The notes below the pieces were generated by a model. The model was given only the letters and a program-made list of their open reading frames with translations. It searched no databases and was not told the DNA's origin. Shown here piece by piece: positions 28,535-39,504 of a stretch of 64,000 bases of DNA. Source of the stretch: Phaeodactylum tricornutum CCAP 1055/1 (lineage: Eukaryota > Bacillariophyta > Bacillariophyceae > Surirellales > Neidiaceae); NCBI RefSeq assembly GCF_000150955.2, contig NC_011676.1, forward strand, positions 1-64,000. Direction: 5' to 3'. Within the stretch, counting starts at the first letter, position 1, and every line of letters begins with the position of its first letter. A program made the translations under genes and the position numbers.

Positions 28535-31500
28535 CTCCCCATCAGCCTGCTTGGTGGTCTTGAAGGTCTTCACTTCACAATTTGATGTATCTCTTTGCCA
28601 GAACAAGAGTGGCTTAAGGACTGGCCATGCCTGTTGAAAACCCCAGTGTTTACTGAGCACATCTGCCACGATTTCGGCTCCCAAGTTTTTCTGGAAATCG
28701 ACAACTCCCGCTGCAATTGCACCCTAAAGACAATGGATTATGACGCTTGTTTATGGGCGACTGAGGTTCTTTTGAGCTAGTAATCACCAACTGGTTGTCA
28801 CCAAACAAGATTGTCTTTCCTGTCAATGGTACTCCAAGATCACGGAGGTTGGTACGGATGTCCATGATTTGCTCAACTGCAATCCGAGCTGCAACAAACT
28901 CAGACCCATAGGTGGCAGTTTCCACGGTAGCCTGACGCTTCGAGAACCATTCAAAGGGAGTCTTGTTGATCAGATGGAGTACTCCTGTCACAGAACGACC
29001 TGTTACCATATTGTGGTATAGGTTTGCATCAGCGTAGCTATTTAGAGTGACATGCTTTCCAAGTGCCGTCGGTGCATCATGAGGAAGAAATTCTTTGACA
29101 TCCCCAGATACAGAAGTTGCCCAGCTATGACGCTTGTCCGGTTGTTCTGAGTAGTCGGGATCATCAGTACAAACCCGAATAGCACCATTCTTCATCTTCT
29201 TGACGTAGCCGTACATCCGCTTGAGTCGATCAAGATGTCCTTCGCGGGGTGCCACTCGAAATCTTGACATATGCATAACAGCAGTGGCTATATCAAATTG
29301 ACCTAGTGTGATGAGCCATTGCAAGCTCCCAATGAGTGACTGGTACTGCTTTATCCCGTCTTCACTGAGTTCCGATGTAGCATCTAGTTCCGGATGGTCT
29401 CCTTTCTCTAGTGGGGACACATACATCTTGGGCTGTTCACCATACATCCTCTCATACTGCTCCATCATACGTGCAATATATTTCTTTGGGTGGTATGAAA
29501 GAGTGCTGTCCTTGTCTCGCTCAAAAGTACATCCCAAGTGGTATTCGAGAGGACCAACACCTTTGAGCTTGTACTTGTGTTGCTCCTTGAGTTGATCAAT
29601 GATATCTCCAGGACTGTGAGCTGCAACGGCAATTTTGTCAACCCAGACCGCACTGTATTAGTAGACTCTACCATTGGCTCGTATCCAGACATCCGAGACG
29701 GCCTTACTTGCTGTGAACCCAAGGTCCCGAAGGGTGCCCGCAAGTCTCTCATGCCATCGGAGTCCATTGCTCCTGAGACAATACAATGCCTTGTTGATAA
29801 CAAGAATGTGCCCTTCTAGCTCAGCAAATTTCGGACCAGCTACAACAAAGACCTTTTCTTTGGTCTTGGCTTCCAGGTATGCATTCCCTATGTCTGCTCC
29901 CCATGACTTTAGACTATTGAGTTCAGCTAGGAATACAACAATGCGCAAGCTTCGTAGCAAGACAACTCCAGAATACACACTTTCAAGAGGTACAGGGGTA
30001 AGATGTCCACAAGCTACCATCCTGGCCTTGCGTCTTCCGTCGTGCTTGACAGCATATACTGCATGGATGCGGATCTTCTTGAACCCTTCTGGTGCATTTG
30101 ACACATGTTTACCGTGTATAACAGCTTTACCTCTGTCAATAAAGGTGTTATACTAATGGATGTGACTCATTTCAACTTTTTCAGCCTCCTGCCATTTGCT
30201 ATTTCCATTCAACTTATCAACAGCTACCGCCTGCTTGTGGTCACGAGGGAGCTGGTACCCAAACTTGAAGACAGGGGAATGCCTAGCAGAATGAAGTCGA
30301 GCTTGGTTAACTGGCCGTTGAAAATTCTTTTCCCTAGTTGCAAGCCATTTAAACTGTTTCCATCCTGGAGTATCTTGTAGACCTTGGTGTTTAGCATAGG
30401 CAGCACACGTAACAGGATCGTCGGCCTGTATGACATCTAGGGGTTCATAGGTAGACTCCCCAGTTTCCCAGTTCACAAGAATGTTGTATTTAGAACCTTT
30501 GTAATCTCATTGTGCGTCGATAGGGGGCCTTGGTGCGCGACGATGTCTTTAAATTGTCGATCCGCATCATGCAATTCTTTGTCTAGATTAGTTTCAAGTT
30601 TATCTAGAATTTCGTTGTAGGCAAGAATTTCATCATACTCGCCATCATTGATTTCGACTAAAAAACGCACATCGGAGGGCTTGTCGGGATCTTGGAGAAT
30701 GGCTTTGGCATCATCAGAATTATCGTTTGAGTGTGGGTATTCGCTTCCAACGCACGTTGCGAGACATTGCCGGAACAATTAGGGCCCTTGTCGGGTGCGG
30801 ACAGGCCTTGGAGAATGGCTTTGGCATCATCAGAAAGCTGATTCCACATCTCGCGAGGGATATACGGACGCTTTCGATTGGTTGCCGGATTGCAACTACG
30901 GTGACCAGATGGACTGGCTTTGCGGTTGTGAGCATTTGCCTCATAGATCGCTGCAGGAGAGAGATCAATATCATAGTCAATTCCATTGTCTTCGGTGAAG
31001 TCCGGTTGATCATACGAGAGGTCGGTCAAAAAAGCGCTACGCTTGCTCTTGGCACTACGAGAATTAGAAAGGTTGTTCCCTTTATTGTATAGAGAAGCAG
31101 AGGCAAGCAATAGACTCAGGTAACCTTTGTAGTTGAGAGGAGTGCCTCCTTTAGCTAAGTCTAAAGTAGCGGTGATCTTGATCTGGCGGAATTCAGGGAT
31201 GTCGTGTACAGCGTTTTCAAGCAAACTGAGGCAAAGCTGTTTAGGTAGCTGCTCTGCCATAGGGACCATGTCATTGTAGATGCGGAGATGGTTCTTCCAA
31301 TGAAGGATGAAACCTTCCACCGTTCCTGTCCAGGATGTGCCATATTTTGCCGTAGTGAGGTAGGCCAAAGTGTTGGAGGACCCAATCTTGGCACTGGCAG
31401 ACTCTGTGTAGTGCTTGACAACCCTACGGAAAACTTCTTGAGCATTGAAGTCAAAACTATGTTCGCGAACAAGGTTTTTCACCATATCTGTCTGAAGTGT

Positions 31501-32162
31501 ATGTTCCAAAGCAGAGTACACAAATTTCTTCTGTTCCTCAAAGAGAGACTTCTCTGAGGGGTCCGTTGGTGCATACGACGGGTCAAGTACCTTTTCAACG
31601 TTATGGGATACCGCGGTGACCACGAAAGACCGGTAGAAATTGTCCCAGTATCGGTCGTCCTTAAGGATAGGATAGTGGGTCTTGTCACGCTTGACTCCTC
31701 GCTTGAATTCGTCGACTGCCGATTGAGCTTTTGCGGACGTACTTAACTGGTTGTTCAGCGAAGGACTGGTGGTGGCCGGAACATTAGAGACTTGTCCGAG
31801 TGCCGAGCGTCGATATAAAATGAAATCTCCACTAGTCAATGCAACAAGCTCCGAATTTTCCAAAGGACTTCCCTTTTGCCGTTCAAGTGATGCCTGCCAA
31901 TGCAGAAAATGGCGAAGAATCTGTCGGTGCGCCATGAGCAATGGGGTCCACTGGGGGTCTTCATTGGTGTCAGGACTCGCTGGAGGCACATATCCAAGGG
32001 CATTAGTTCGTTCTCAAAAATGCTGAGGAGATCATCAACAGAATTATACCCTTGCTGCTCAAAACTAAGTCGGATTAGGTGCCCTTGAGGAAGTGAAAAT
32101 ACATTATCCAAAAAATGCGAGTAAGCAGCTCCGCTAGTCATTTGCCTGGTGGCCGGTACCAT
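27814..32162 (-). mobile_element. Ty1/copia (CoDi-type) fossil with gag, pol parts and 3' LTR
   Basis: Minus-strand element. From its 5' side it shows gag (about 32160-30770) and the integrase C-terminal tail (STYEPLDVIQADDPVTCAAY near 30440). It then shows the start of reverse transcriptase (30104-29658), the rest of reverse transcriptase with RNase H (29537-28650) and a pol tail (VADVLSKHWG near 28660). A polypurine tract GATGGGGAG (28543-28535) directly precedes its 3' LTR (28534-27814). No 5' LTR was found and not all pol domains are visible. It is broken, with several breaks, and looks old. Confidence 0.82.
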
Positions 32163-32256
32163 GGTGGGCTGGATAGCCGAATCAAAAGAGGTTTCTTGGG
32201 GTTCTCAAAAGAAAACAATAAGAGGTTTCTTGGGGTTCTCAAAAGAAAATATCTAA

Positions 32257-33126
32257 TTATGGGTTCGGGTCCTTCGCTGTTTTGTTATAGCGGACTTCAT
32301 TAAATGACCCTACACCAGTGAACGAAGCTAGCACTGGTACACTTTCTTCTACCTCCGTAGGCAGCGTCCTCGGGGACTGACGAGGGTTTGAAGTCGTAAA
32401 CAAATACAGAGTGAGCTTTGTTTCAATGGCCGTGGCCGTGATCTGTGCGTTAATACCTTTACCGTACAAGTCAACAAGGTTGCGGTAAACCGCCTGAGCA
32501 TCCAATTCATTCACATGCCTGTGGAGAATTCCACGCACACGAGGGGGCAACAAAATATCGTTGAACACGCCAAAAACAAAATTCTGCATTTCAACAAACG
32601 CATCCGTCTCGTCGACGGTCTGGGGCAAGTAATCCGGGTCAAGAACCAGTTGAACACCGTGGATACGGAGTTTCATACAAATATTTGTATTCCAGGTAAC
32701 CTAAAAACGGTCCTCACTGAACTTTGGGTACTGGACAGAGTGATTTTTGATTGTCTTCCAAAATTTTGCGGCAGCACTTTCAACAAAGGATTTCCGGGAA
32801 TCAGATCCAACAGGAGTAGCGGGGGCAACAATAGCAGAAGCTGGTTGCCAATACTTGAGGACATCAGGAGTAAGTTTGAGCCAAGTTTTGTTGGCCACAT
32901 TGAGACTTTTCGAGAGAAACCATTGTACAATTTTCAAGATCCGGTCCTGCTGGGCAGGCGGAAGAATGTACAAACAGTTGTAGCAGGGCCGTCCCCCCCC
33001 GGCAGGGGTCAAGACTCCATAAGACAATGTTGCAAGGCAACGTTTGGTGATTGATGTAAACTCACCGTCCTGAGTAGTACCATACTCTTCAAAGAACCGA
33101 TAGAACGACAAATCCAGCATTGTCAC
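32257..33126 (-). mobile_element. Ty1/copia (CoDi-type) fossil: second gag fragment
   Basis: Minus-strand gag remains distinct from the previous gag. Motifs include YPKFSEDRF near 32710 and AQAVYRNLVDLYGKGINAQI near 32480, typical of diatom copia gag. It could be the 5' part of the older element whose gag end and protease lie at 27148-27813, split by the younger insertion; that is inference. A 34-base tandem duplication (32187-32254) lies between it and the younger element. It is broken and incomplete. Confidence 0.65.
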
Positions 33127-34459
33127 TCAGAAAAGGTTCACAAGAACATGCTCAAGAGGGTCCATGGTCAAAGCAGGGAAAATTCTTGAACGCAACTGTT
33201 GGGCCATTCATACACAACAGAATCTTGTGCACCAAGGACAAACAAGACAAACACAGTATCTCATGCACCAAGGACAAGCAAGATAATGATTAATCCAATC
33301 AACTTGTTGGCAGACCAAAAACAACAACAATGCCACTGGTCTTACCCAATGGATTGTTCTATTGCCGTTCTGTCACAGAACCAGGCAATACCCAAACAAG
33401 CAGCAGAAGAATGAATAGCAATGCAAGACTGCTGATCTGTCAATGGTCAAGTATCTCCTGGCTTCTGAAGACAGCACAAGGTGATCAAGACTTGTCTGGC
33501 TCCTAACAAAGAGATACAGACTAACAAATATGTTTTTCACAGAATTGTCGTTAAGATTTATTATAAGCTCTAAAGTAAAGCAAATCTATTTACTTTCCAT
33601 CCAGTCCCACAATTTGCCAGGCACCATTGTGGTCCGTTTCATTAGTCTCCATGGTGTTATACATGGCACCATGGGCACATTCATTATAGTCACCATGCTC
33701 CTTAGTATGGCAGCGGTTGAGTTCCAAAACAGTCACATCATCTTTCTGAATACTCAACTTGGATTGCATCTGTCCAAAACAATCTGTGTCGGGATTTGTG
33801 GGCAAACACACAAGATTAGTTTCAACAGGCTCACCTTGGGTGTCACAACCCAAGTAGTGCGCGCCATTGCGCAAACCGGTACTCAAAACTGTCATTCCAG
33901 TTGACACCATAACAGAGAAGTTACTTAGCAGTTTTTCCGTTTGTGTTGGTAAATGGGAAACTTTTGACGGTTTGTCTGTTTACCTTGTATTTACCTGAAT
34001 TGAGGAAGCTCCTGAGTTGATGTGATCAATGTCAACTCAAACTTTCCTTTCTCTTTTCAGAACTGGTTGTTGTGATGAACACAAATGCAACAATGGCAAT
34101 TAATTGGACAATAGTGGCTTTTTGGGACAAAAGGAGCTTTTACAAGTTTCGTATTCCAATATTATAAAAAAAATTATTTTGTTGTTGTAAAGCTGTAAAA
34201 AGGCTATGGGATCCAGCTTGGAATGTCTGGCACACCAGTATAGTTTGTGTAGAGTTGGTACTGTTCAAAAGACCACCAAACACCCTGATGCCAGATGAAA
34301 GAGTCTCCAGACGCCATTGAATGCCTGGCACACTAGCATAATTTGCGTAGTGTCCATATGGCTAAAACGACCGCAACCCACCAATGCCTCCCAAACGGTC
34401 TTTACTGGGGTCACAAATTTGTGACGAACTTACTTGAAGATTCGACTCATTCGACTCGG
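33127..34459. other. Transposon-edge DNA with short repeats, no firm gene
   Basis: Two direct copies of GCACCAAGGACAA lie 36 bases apart (33229, 33265). A near-duplicate block of about 34 bases (CTGGCACACCAGTATAGTTT versus CTGGCACACTAGCATAATTT) lies near 34226 and 34327. A 106-codon minus-strand frame (33910-33590) starts with ATG and encodes six Cys residues but has no recognised motif; I would not call it a gene on this evidence. Confidence 0.4.
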
Positions 34460-34734
34460 CCTAGTGTATTTGAGGACTATTACAGTCGGAAATTTCCCGT
34501 ACAAGTCAGTTCGATATATCCTGTATTTGAGACGAACTATCCTTCCCTCGGTTGGCCTTGACCAAGGGCGAGTGCTCTCTGTGTTGACTGTGAATACGTG
34601 CGAGAATGAGAACAAAAGGCGTCCGACAGTCGCAACGCACGGAGCTCGATCGCTGCTTTGATATCTGCCCAAAATCCCCATCACCACCACGGAATGGAGA
34701 ACGAATAGGGCGAGACGAACGAGCAATAGTACCG

Positions 34735-36231
34735 ATGCCGGTACGCAATATCATGGCGTGTTTGCAATGCGTAGCGGTAGTGACGGTACTGTTCTTCGGT
34801 GAAGAGGGAGGACGATCGTCCATGCTGTCCGTAGCGGCATTCTCCACGAGACCACCCGTCTCCAAGCCGCTCACCACACGCTCGTCTTCACAACGACTTC
34901 ACCTTCACTGGGAAATCTCACTACCCCTTGTCGTCTACAACGGCAACGAGAATTCAATGAACGACAGCAACCACGATAATCTTTCCCAGCACCTTTGTCG
35001 AGCATTCAACGAGATTGTGGAATCGACGGAATTCTTTGAGGTTGCAAGTACACTGGATGAAAACAACGTCGACACAGTGGACAATTCTAGCAAAAAGAGC
35101 ACGGTGAAGAAGATACAATCGTCCCACAGTCACGACGGTGCCAGTGTCGGGTCCTGTAGGATCCCACTCTTTGGTTCGCAAGTGACGGTACAGATGCAGT
35201 TAAACTTGCAGTCGTCTGGCGTGGAAAGTCCACAACAGCCGCGTTCACCAAAACCGACTCGTACGGTAACCCTGTCCATTGATAATTGCAGTGACAACAC
35301 GGAAATCTCCTGGATATGTACCAAGTTCTACGAATCTAGAGCAAGCCTGCAGGGTATTTTGGATCTTTCTGTTTTGCATCCTTTCGTCGTAGCTCCTCCA
35401 TCATTCTCCATGGCAACCACCACCTCCAAGCTAGATCCCGGCGTACCCGCTGCCAGTGCACCCCTTGCCGGGTCTACCCGCACTGCCGCTATTCTAAAAA
35501 GTTCACCAACCGAACATGACATCGACTCGCATCAGAATAGTATAATGGCACGGTTACAACGACACGGATACGTCGTTGTGGACGCTCCCGAACTTCCCCG
35601 CACAAATCTAGTTCAACACGCAGCACTCACTGACTTTCTCACAGAAAAGACAGGACAAGGGGACAGCATACGAACAGACACGGTACACTATTTGACGCGC
35701 ACCGAGGCTGCCGCATGTGGGTTGACCGATCATTTTGACGTTCTCACAAGTCTCGCGTCTTATTTGAACGAGAACTACGAAATAGAAGAATCGCCTTACA
35801 AACCATTGCCACCTGCCACCGAAGATTCCCCATTGACCAATCCTGAACGTATCCAATTGGCGGAATACGAAAACAGCGGTTTCTATACTGCTCATAGTGA
35901 CAATCCGATTGTCCAAGATTCTGGTGGAAGTGGTTTAGTTCGGGAAAACTTCCGTCGCTTCACCGCTATATTGTACATGAATGAGGGCTGGACTAAAGGT
36001 GATGGTGGTGCTGTGCGACTGTATCTACGTTCTCAGGCTCTACAATATGTTCAGGAGGTATACAGTGAGAGTGAAGAACCACGTTGGCACGTGGTCGATG
36101 TCCTGCCAAGCAACGGACGATTGTTGCTTTTTGATTCGCGATTGGTGCACTCCGTCGAACCGGTCCTGTCGGAGCAAAAGCGACGAGCGCTCACCTTGTG
36201 GATAAAGCGACCGATAGAGGGCGGTGTTTGA
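34735..36231 (+). CDS. Fe(II)/2-oxoglutarate oxygenase (prolyl-4-hydroxylase type), signal peptide
   Basis: A 498-residue intron-less protein if started at ATG 34735. An upstream in-frame ATG at 34606 would add 43 residues that hide the signal peptide, so I prefer 34735. The N-terminus has a hydrophobic core (CLQCVAVVTVLFF) and a later SVAAFST that could be a plastid-type cleavage motif. The catalytic domain is C-terminal (about residues 370-490). It has YTAHSDN with ligands His387 and Asp389, a distal ligand His472 in RLVHSVEP, and an Arg near 484 (RRALTLWI) for 2-oxoglutarate. Members hydroxylate prolines or other residues using O2 and 2OG. The middle 250 residues are not recognised. A relic copy of its 5' region lies at 20060-20480. 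Confidence 0.85.
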   Translation: MPVRNIMACLQCVAVVTVLFFGEEGGRSSMLSVAAFSTRPPVSKPLTTRSSSQRLHLHWEISLPLVVYNGNENSMNDSNHDNLSQHLCRAFNEIVESTEFFEVASTLDENNVDTVDNSSKKSTVKKIQSSHSHDGASVGSCRIPLFGSQVTVQMQLNLQSSGVESPQQPRSPKPTRTVTLSIDNCSDNTEISWICTKFYESRASLQGILDLSVLHPFVVAPPSFSMATTTSKLDPGVPAASAPLAGSTRTAAILKSSPTEHDIDSHQNSIMARLQRHGYVVVDAPELPRTNLVQHAALTDFLTEKTGQGDSIRTDTVHYLTRTEAAACGLTDHFDVLTSLASYLNENYEIEESPYKPLPPATEDSPLTNPERIQLAEYENSGFYTAHSDNPIVQDSGGSGLVRENFRRFTAILYMNEGWTKGDGGAVRLYLRSQALQYVQEVYSESEEPRWHVVDVLPSNGRLLLFDSRLVHSVEPVLSEQKRRALTLWIKRPIEGGV

Positions 36232-36355
36232 GCGAACAGAGTTGATGTTTAGCACCACTCATCAAGTAGCTATACATTCGTCAAGACTTGAGAGCTTCTG
36301 TGAGGTATCAACACACTAACCATGCGACTTTGTAACTGCGTTCTACCTAGCTTCG

Positions 36356-37492
36356 TCACATAAAGCGCATAACACTGGTTCGGTACGTTACATCTGGTGC
36401 CGAGTGCAACACATCGATATCACGATACACCAGCAACTCCTTGCCAGGCCCGAAACAAGGCCGGACGATGGACTCATCAGGAACGGTGATCCCGTGAAAA
36501 AGAACAGGCTCGTTCTGGGTGTGCCCGTGCGGTGCATGGTGTTCGTGGGTTAAAGGCAACACGTGCGTAAAAACACCCGTTCCAACATAACAATCTTCTT
36601 TTGGAAAGCCCCATAGCACGGTCCAGGATTCACCATCGCCTCTTCGACCCGTATCCTGGTGCCAGGAATGAGAAATAGCACGATCGTTTATTCCTACAAT
36701 ATCCATCCAGTGGGTTGATGCGCCTCTACCACACAACGAACCGATTGCGTTCAATAAATCCACTCCAGTGGGTATGCTGTATTCTGTGGGATGAGGAGTA
36801 CTACCAAAGGTCTTTTGCAGCAATGCTGTTGTCCGTGGTGTAGGAGTTGGAATTGATTCTGATGACGATATCGACCAGGAACTTTGTAAGGAGGAATCCG
36901 GCTGCAACAAAATCGCCCTTGCTTTTTCTGAAAGACGATGGTGGGTTGGATTAGCATCAAACAAGTCGCGCCGTAATGAATTGCGCAGTTGCTCGCGAAA
37001 GTGTTTGTCTGTACTGAATGTCTCTGAAAACCCCAGCATGGCACTGCTGTGCGGAAACAATTCGTTGAGCGAAACAAATCGAAAGCGAGTCTCTGGTGTC
37101 GGAGCGTGCAAGTTATACGCAATGGAGGGATCTGCAGTATTGGCATACACTTTCGTACCACGATCTTGGACAAGGCGTAGCCCCGACGATGCAAGATTAA
37201 AAGCTATTGCATTTTCATTGGGATTCTGGAGTCGCACTAATGCGGAGGGATTCCACGATTTTCGAGTCGCAACACCTCTAGAACTGCGTTTAGAAGCGTC
37301 TCGATGACAACTTGGCACCGCGACAGAAGGCCGACGGGGACTTCGGTCCCGAAGGGAGCGAATGGGTCGTCCGGAGTCCTTGCCCGTGGATTTGTTCGTC
37401 AATACAGCGACAGAATTGAGCTGATTCAATGCGCAACAAAGACTCCAATATGTCGCCAAGTAGAGGCTAAAAGCAGTCAACGAACGTTGCAT
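36356..37492 (-). CDS. Probable non-heme iron dioxygenase (phytanoyl-CoA-like), signal peptide
   Basis: A 378-residue intron-less protein starting at ATG 37492. Residues about 8-23 form a signal peptide (LTAFSLYLATYWSLCCA). Residues about 25-200 are not recognised. The C-terminal third has a plausible double-stranded beta-helix iron site: HSWHQDTG (HxD) near residue 280, and LHSAPDVTYRTSVMRF near 365 with the distal His and Arg. WTVLWGFPKEDCYVGTG lies between. This is the arrangement of phytanoyl-CoA dioxygenase-like proteins, but overall similarity is weak and the substrate is unknown. It ends 125 bases from the stop of the preceding oxygenase, so the two converge. Confidence 0.6.
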   Translation of the reverse strand: MQRSLTAFSLYLATYWSLCCALNQLNSVAVLTNKSTGKDSGRPIRSLRDRSPRRPSVAVPSCHRDASKRSSRGVATRKSWNPSALVRLQNPNENAIAFNLASSGLRLVQDRGTKVYANTADPSIAYNLHAPTPETRFRFVSLNELFPHSSAMLGFSETFSTDKHFREQLRNSLRRDLFDANPTHHRLSEKARAILLQPDSSLQSSWSISSSESIPTPTPRTTALLQKTFGSTPHPTEYSIPTGVDLLNAIGSLCGRGASTHWMDIVGINDRAISHSWHQDTGRRGDGESWTVLWGFPKEDCYVGTGVFTHVLPLTHEHHAPHGHTQNEPVLFHGITVPDESIVRPCFGPGKELLVYRDIDVLHSAPDVTYRTSVMRFM

Positions 37493-37967
37493 GTTCAATT
37501 GCAAACAAATCCGTTAATCTTGTACAGTAAAATCATCACAAAGGGTTGACCCTGAGCACAGATAACATTCACATTGGCAGGTTGAACTTGCATCAGCAAA
37601 ATGGTCGCCAAGAATGATTTCTATTTGTCTTTTACGATGTTGTAAGCCAATCAAATCTCTACTGTCTTGCTGTAGAGAGATTCCTCAAGGTGCCAACATT
37701 CCCAAGCAGTGCAGTATGGTATTCCCGGCGGTTGTTTTGCGAGGAAGAACCCCCCCCCCCCCCCATGTCCAGAGCCTGACTTCTGTCCGTTTGAGAAGAA
37801 TGGGTCTGCTCGTGCATATCATGATATAATTTGCATCATAGGACTGTTGTTCCACATTTACAGTAGTGATGACTGTAAATCTTCTGATAACACTTGAGAC
37901 TTTATGGGGCAAAAAGGCTTGCCTATTCTGCCAACAAAGGCACTCTTTGGACATCTGATTCCCACAG
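37493..37967. other. Intergenic with a 15-base poly-C run
   Basis: Contains C15 at 37750-37764. No gene recognised; short frames on both strands lack motifs. Confidence 0.4.
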
Positions 37968-38052
37968 CTCCCCCACGCTGGGTCCCCTAGCAGTGGGAAT
38001 TGCGACAGGAGAAGGCGTGGGCATTACAACAGGAGAAGACACGGGAATCACA
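37968..38052 (-). pseudogene. Relic of a TSPVA/VVGDNG secreted-protein gene
   Basis: On the minus strand this stretch encodes IPVSSPVVMPTPSPVAIPTA followed by RGPSV. It matches the linker-to-module joint of the secreted protein at 24.8-26.6 kb (SSPVATPTAGGPSV). It has no start, stop or Cys-rich module and is a small gene fragment. Confidence 0.68.
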
Positions 38053-38151
38053 ACAAATTTTACACCTCACCGTCAATTATACACAAGCTCCCTGAACTGT
38101 AACTGTAAATTGGTAGGTAGACTAGCCTGAAAAGTAAGACATGATTCTCAT

Positions 38152-39504
38152 TCATATTCCATGTAAACGAGCCAATTGGCAGATTGTTCCAGTCGTCGTC
38201 TGCACAATGTTGAAACCAAACAGAAAATCTAGTTCGTCAAAGGTCGTGTACAGGTCAGTTGGCTGGTGCCAATGCGGCTGGGATCCATTCCCTATCTCTG
38301 CCCGCCGCTGGTTTTCTCGAATACTGACAGAAGGTGCCAAATCTTGGAAGGGCACCGAGTCAGTGCAACACATATCGCTGCTAACTTGTGATGGATAGTC
38401 TGAGGCAAACTGATTGTTGCCTGACTTCAATGAAATAGCAAGAGCACGCGATTGTAGGGCAAATACCGAGTTAGCTTGGTATTCGATATCCACGTCGGCG
38501 GTAGGGGATTGATTGGGTTCAACGGGAAGTCCATGGTCGAAAAGGATTTGATCGTGAGTTATTACACCGAGCCATGTTGGCTCCGGATAAACGTTTGCGC
38601 CTGATGGTACAGCAATTCCTTGCAAAGGCAAACGATCAGCTACATACGCATGGGCGCCGTTGAGACCAGTCTCTTCGTTATTCCAAAAGATGAAACGAAC
38701 CGAGACATCGAGCTGGACACTTCTAGCCACCAAGACACGCGCCAGTTCTAGTACAAGCGAGCAGCCCGAACCGTTGTCATTGGCTGCCCCACCACCGCCG
38801 CGGCCATCCAAATGCGCCGACACAATGTACATTTGATCCGGCTGCGAAGACCCTACTTTGGTAACAAAAATATTTGTGCGCGGTGATCCACGGTACGTGT
38901 AGGTGTGCTCTTGAACAGTGTATCCATAGTCTTGCAGCTGCAATTTTACCCAATTAGCAGCATTGTTGTAGCTCGTGGAACCTTGTATTCGGTCTCCAAA
39001 GTTCGAAAGCGTTTCAATGTTTTCTTTGAATGTCTGCCGGCTCAGGCGTGAGACAACTTCGTGAACATAAGCTGTCGAAGGCACAAACGTAGGTGATGTA
39101 CTTGGCGTCGCTGTCAACGAAGCAGGTGTAACAGATGATGATAATGCAGGCTCTATGGTGGCCGGGATTGTAGGAAGCTCCTTGTTCGGTTCTGCTGTCG
39201 GGTTGTGCGTTGTCGGTGCTTGTGATTGATGCCAGGGATTGTTCTGCGGTGTTACGGATCCCTCGGGGATCGCTGTCGTTGGTGAAGGTGATGGCTGGAA
39301 ACGACTTATTGCCAGCGGTAAATTGGGTATAAAGGAAAAAGGCGTGACGGGCATTGTCACTTCATGCTCCTGATCTTTGTCACTTGGGGACGGAGTTGAC
39401 GAAACGGAACCAGGGAGAGAAACGCTTTCAGTATAAGCTTCGGCATCGTCTCTGTCGCGATTGACGAAAGTAAAACTTGGAACTATAACGAACACAGCAC
39501 CCAT
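38152..39504 (-). CDS. M28-family zinc aminopeptidase, membrane-anchored or secreted
   Basis: A 450-residue protein from the first internal ATG (39504). Residues 1-14 are hydrophobic, followed by about 130 residues rich in Ser/Thr/Pro that look like an extracellular linker. The peptidase domain (about 150-440) has the M28 two-zinc set: SAHLDGRGGG, ANDNGSGC, WNNEETGLNG, CCTDSVPF and HWHQPTD. The family cleaves N-terminal residues from peptides. The same frame remains open upstream except for one TAG at 39553-39555. Beyond it a Met at 39639 would start an acidic cytosolic tail leading into a basic patch and the hydrophobic segment, which looks like a natural type II membrane protein. The true start is therefore uncertain. 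Confidence 0.88.
   Translation of the reverse strand: MGAVFVIVPSFTFVNRDRDDAEAYTESVSLPGSVSSTPSPSDKDQEHEVTMPVTPFSFIPNLPLAISRFQPSPSPTTAIPEGSVTPQNNPWHQSQAPTTHNPTAEPNKELPTIPATIEPALSSSVTPASLTATPSTSPTFVPSTAYVHEVVSRLSRQTFKENIETLSNFGDRIQGSTSYNNAANWVKLQLQDYGYTVQEHTYTYRGSPRTNIFVTKVGSSQPDQMYIVSAHLDGRGGGGAANDNGSGCSLVLELARVLVARSVQLDVSVRFIFWNNEETGLNGAHAYVADRLPLQGIAVPSGANVYPEPTWLGVITHDQILFDHGLPVEPNQSPTADVDIEYQANSVFALQSRALAISLKSGNNQFASDYPSQVSSDMCCTDSVPFQDLAPSVSIRENQRRAEIGNGSQPHWHQPTDLYTTFDELDFLFGFNIVQTTTGTICQLARLHGI

Noticed and set aside
33590-33910. 106-codon minus-strand frame with six Cys
   Set aside because: No family match, located in transposon-edge DNA; kept only as a note in the region entry.
37750-37764. 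Poly-C run as a telomere-like or regulatory element
   Set aside because: A simple homopolymer of uncertain length, prone to sequencing error, with no associated repeat structure.
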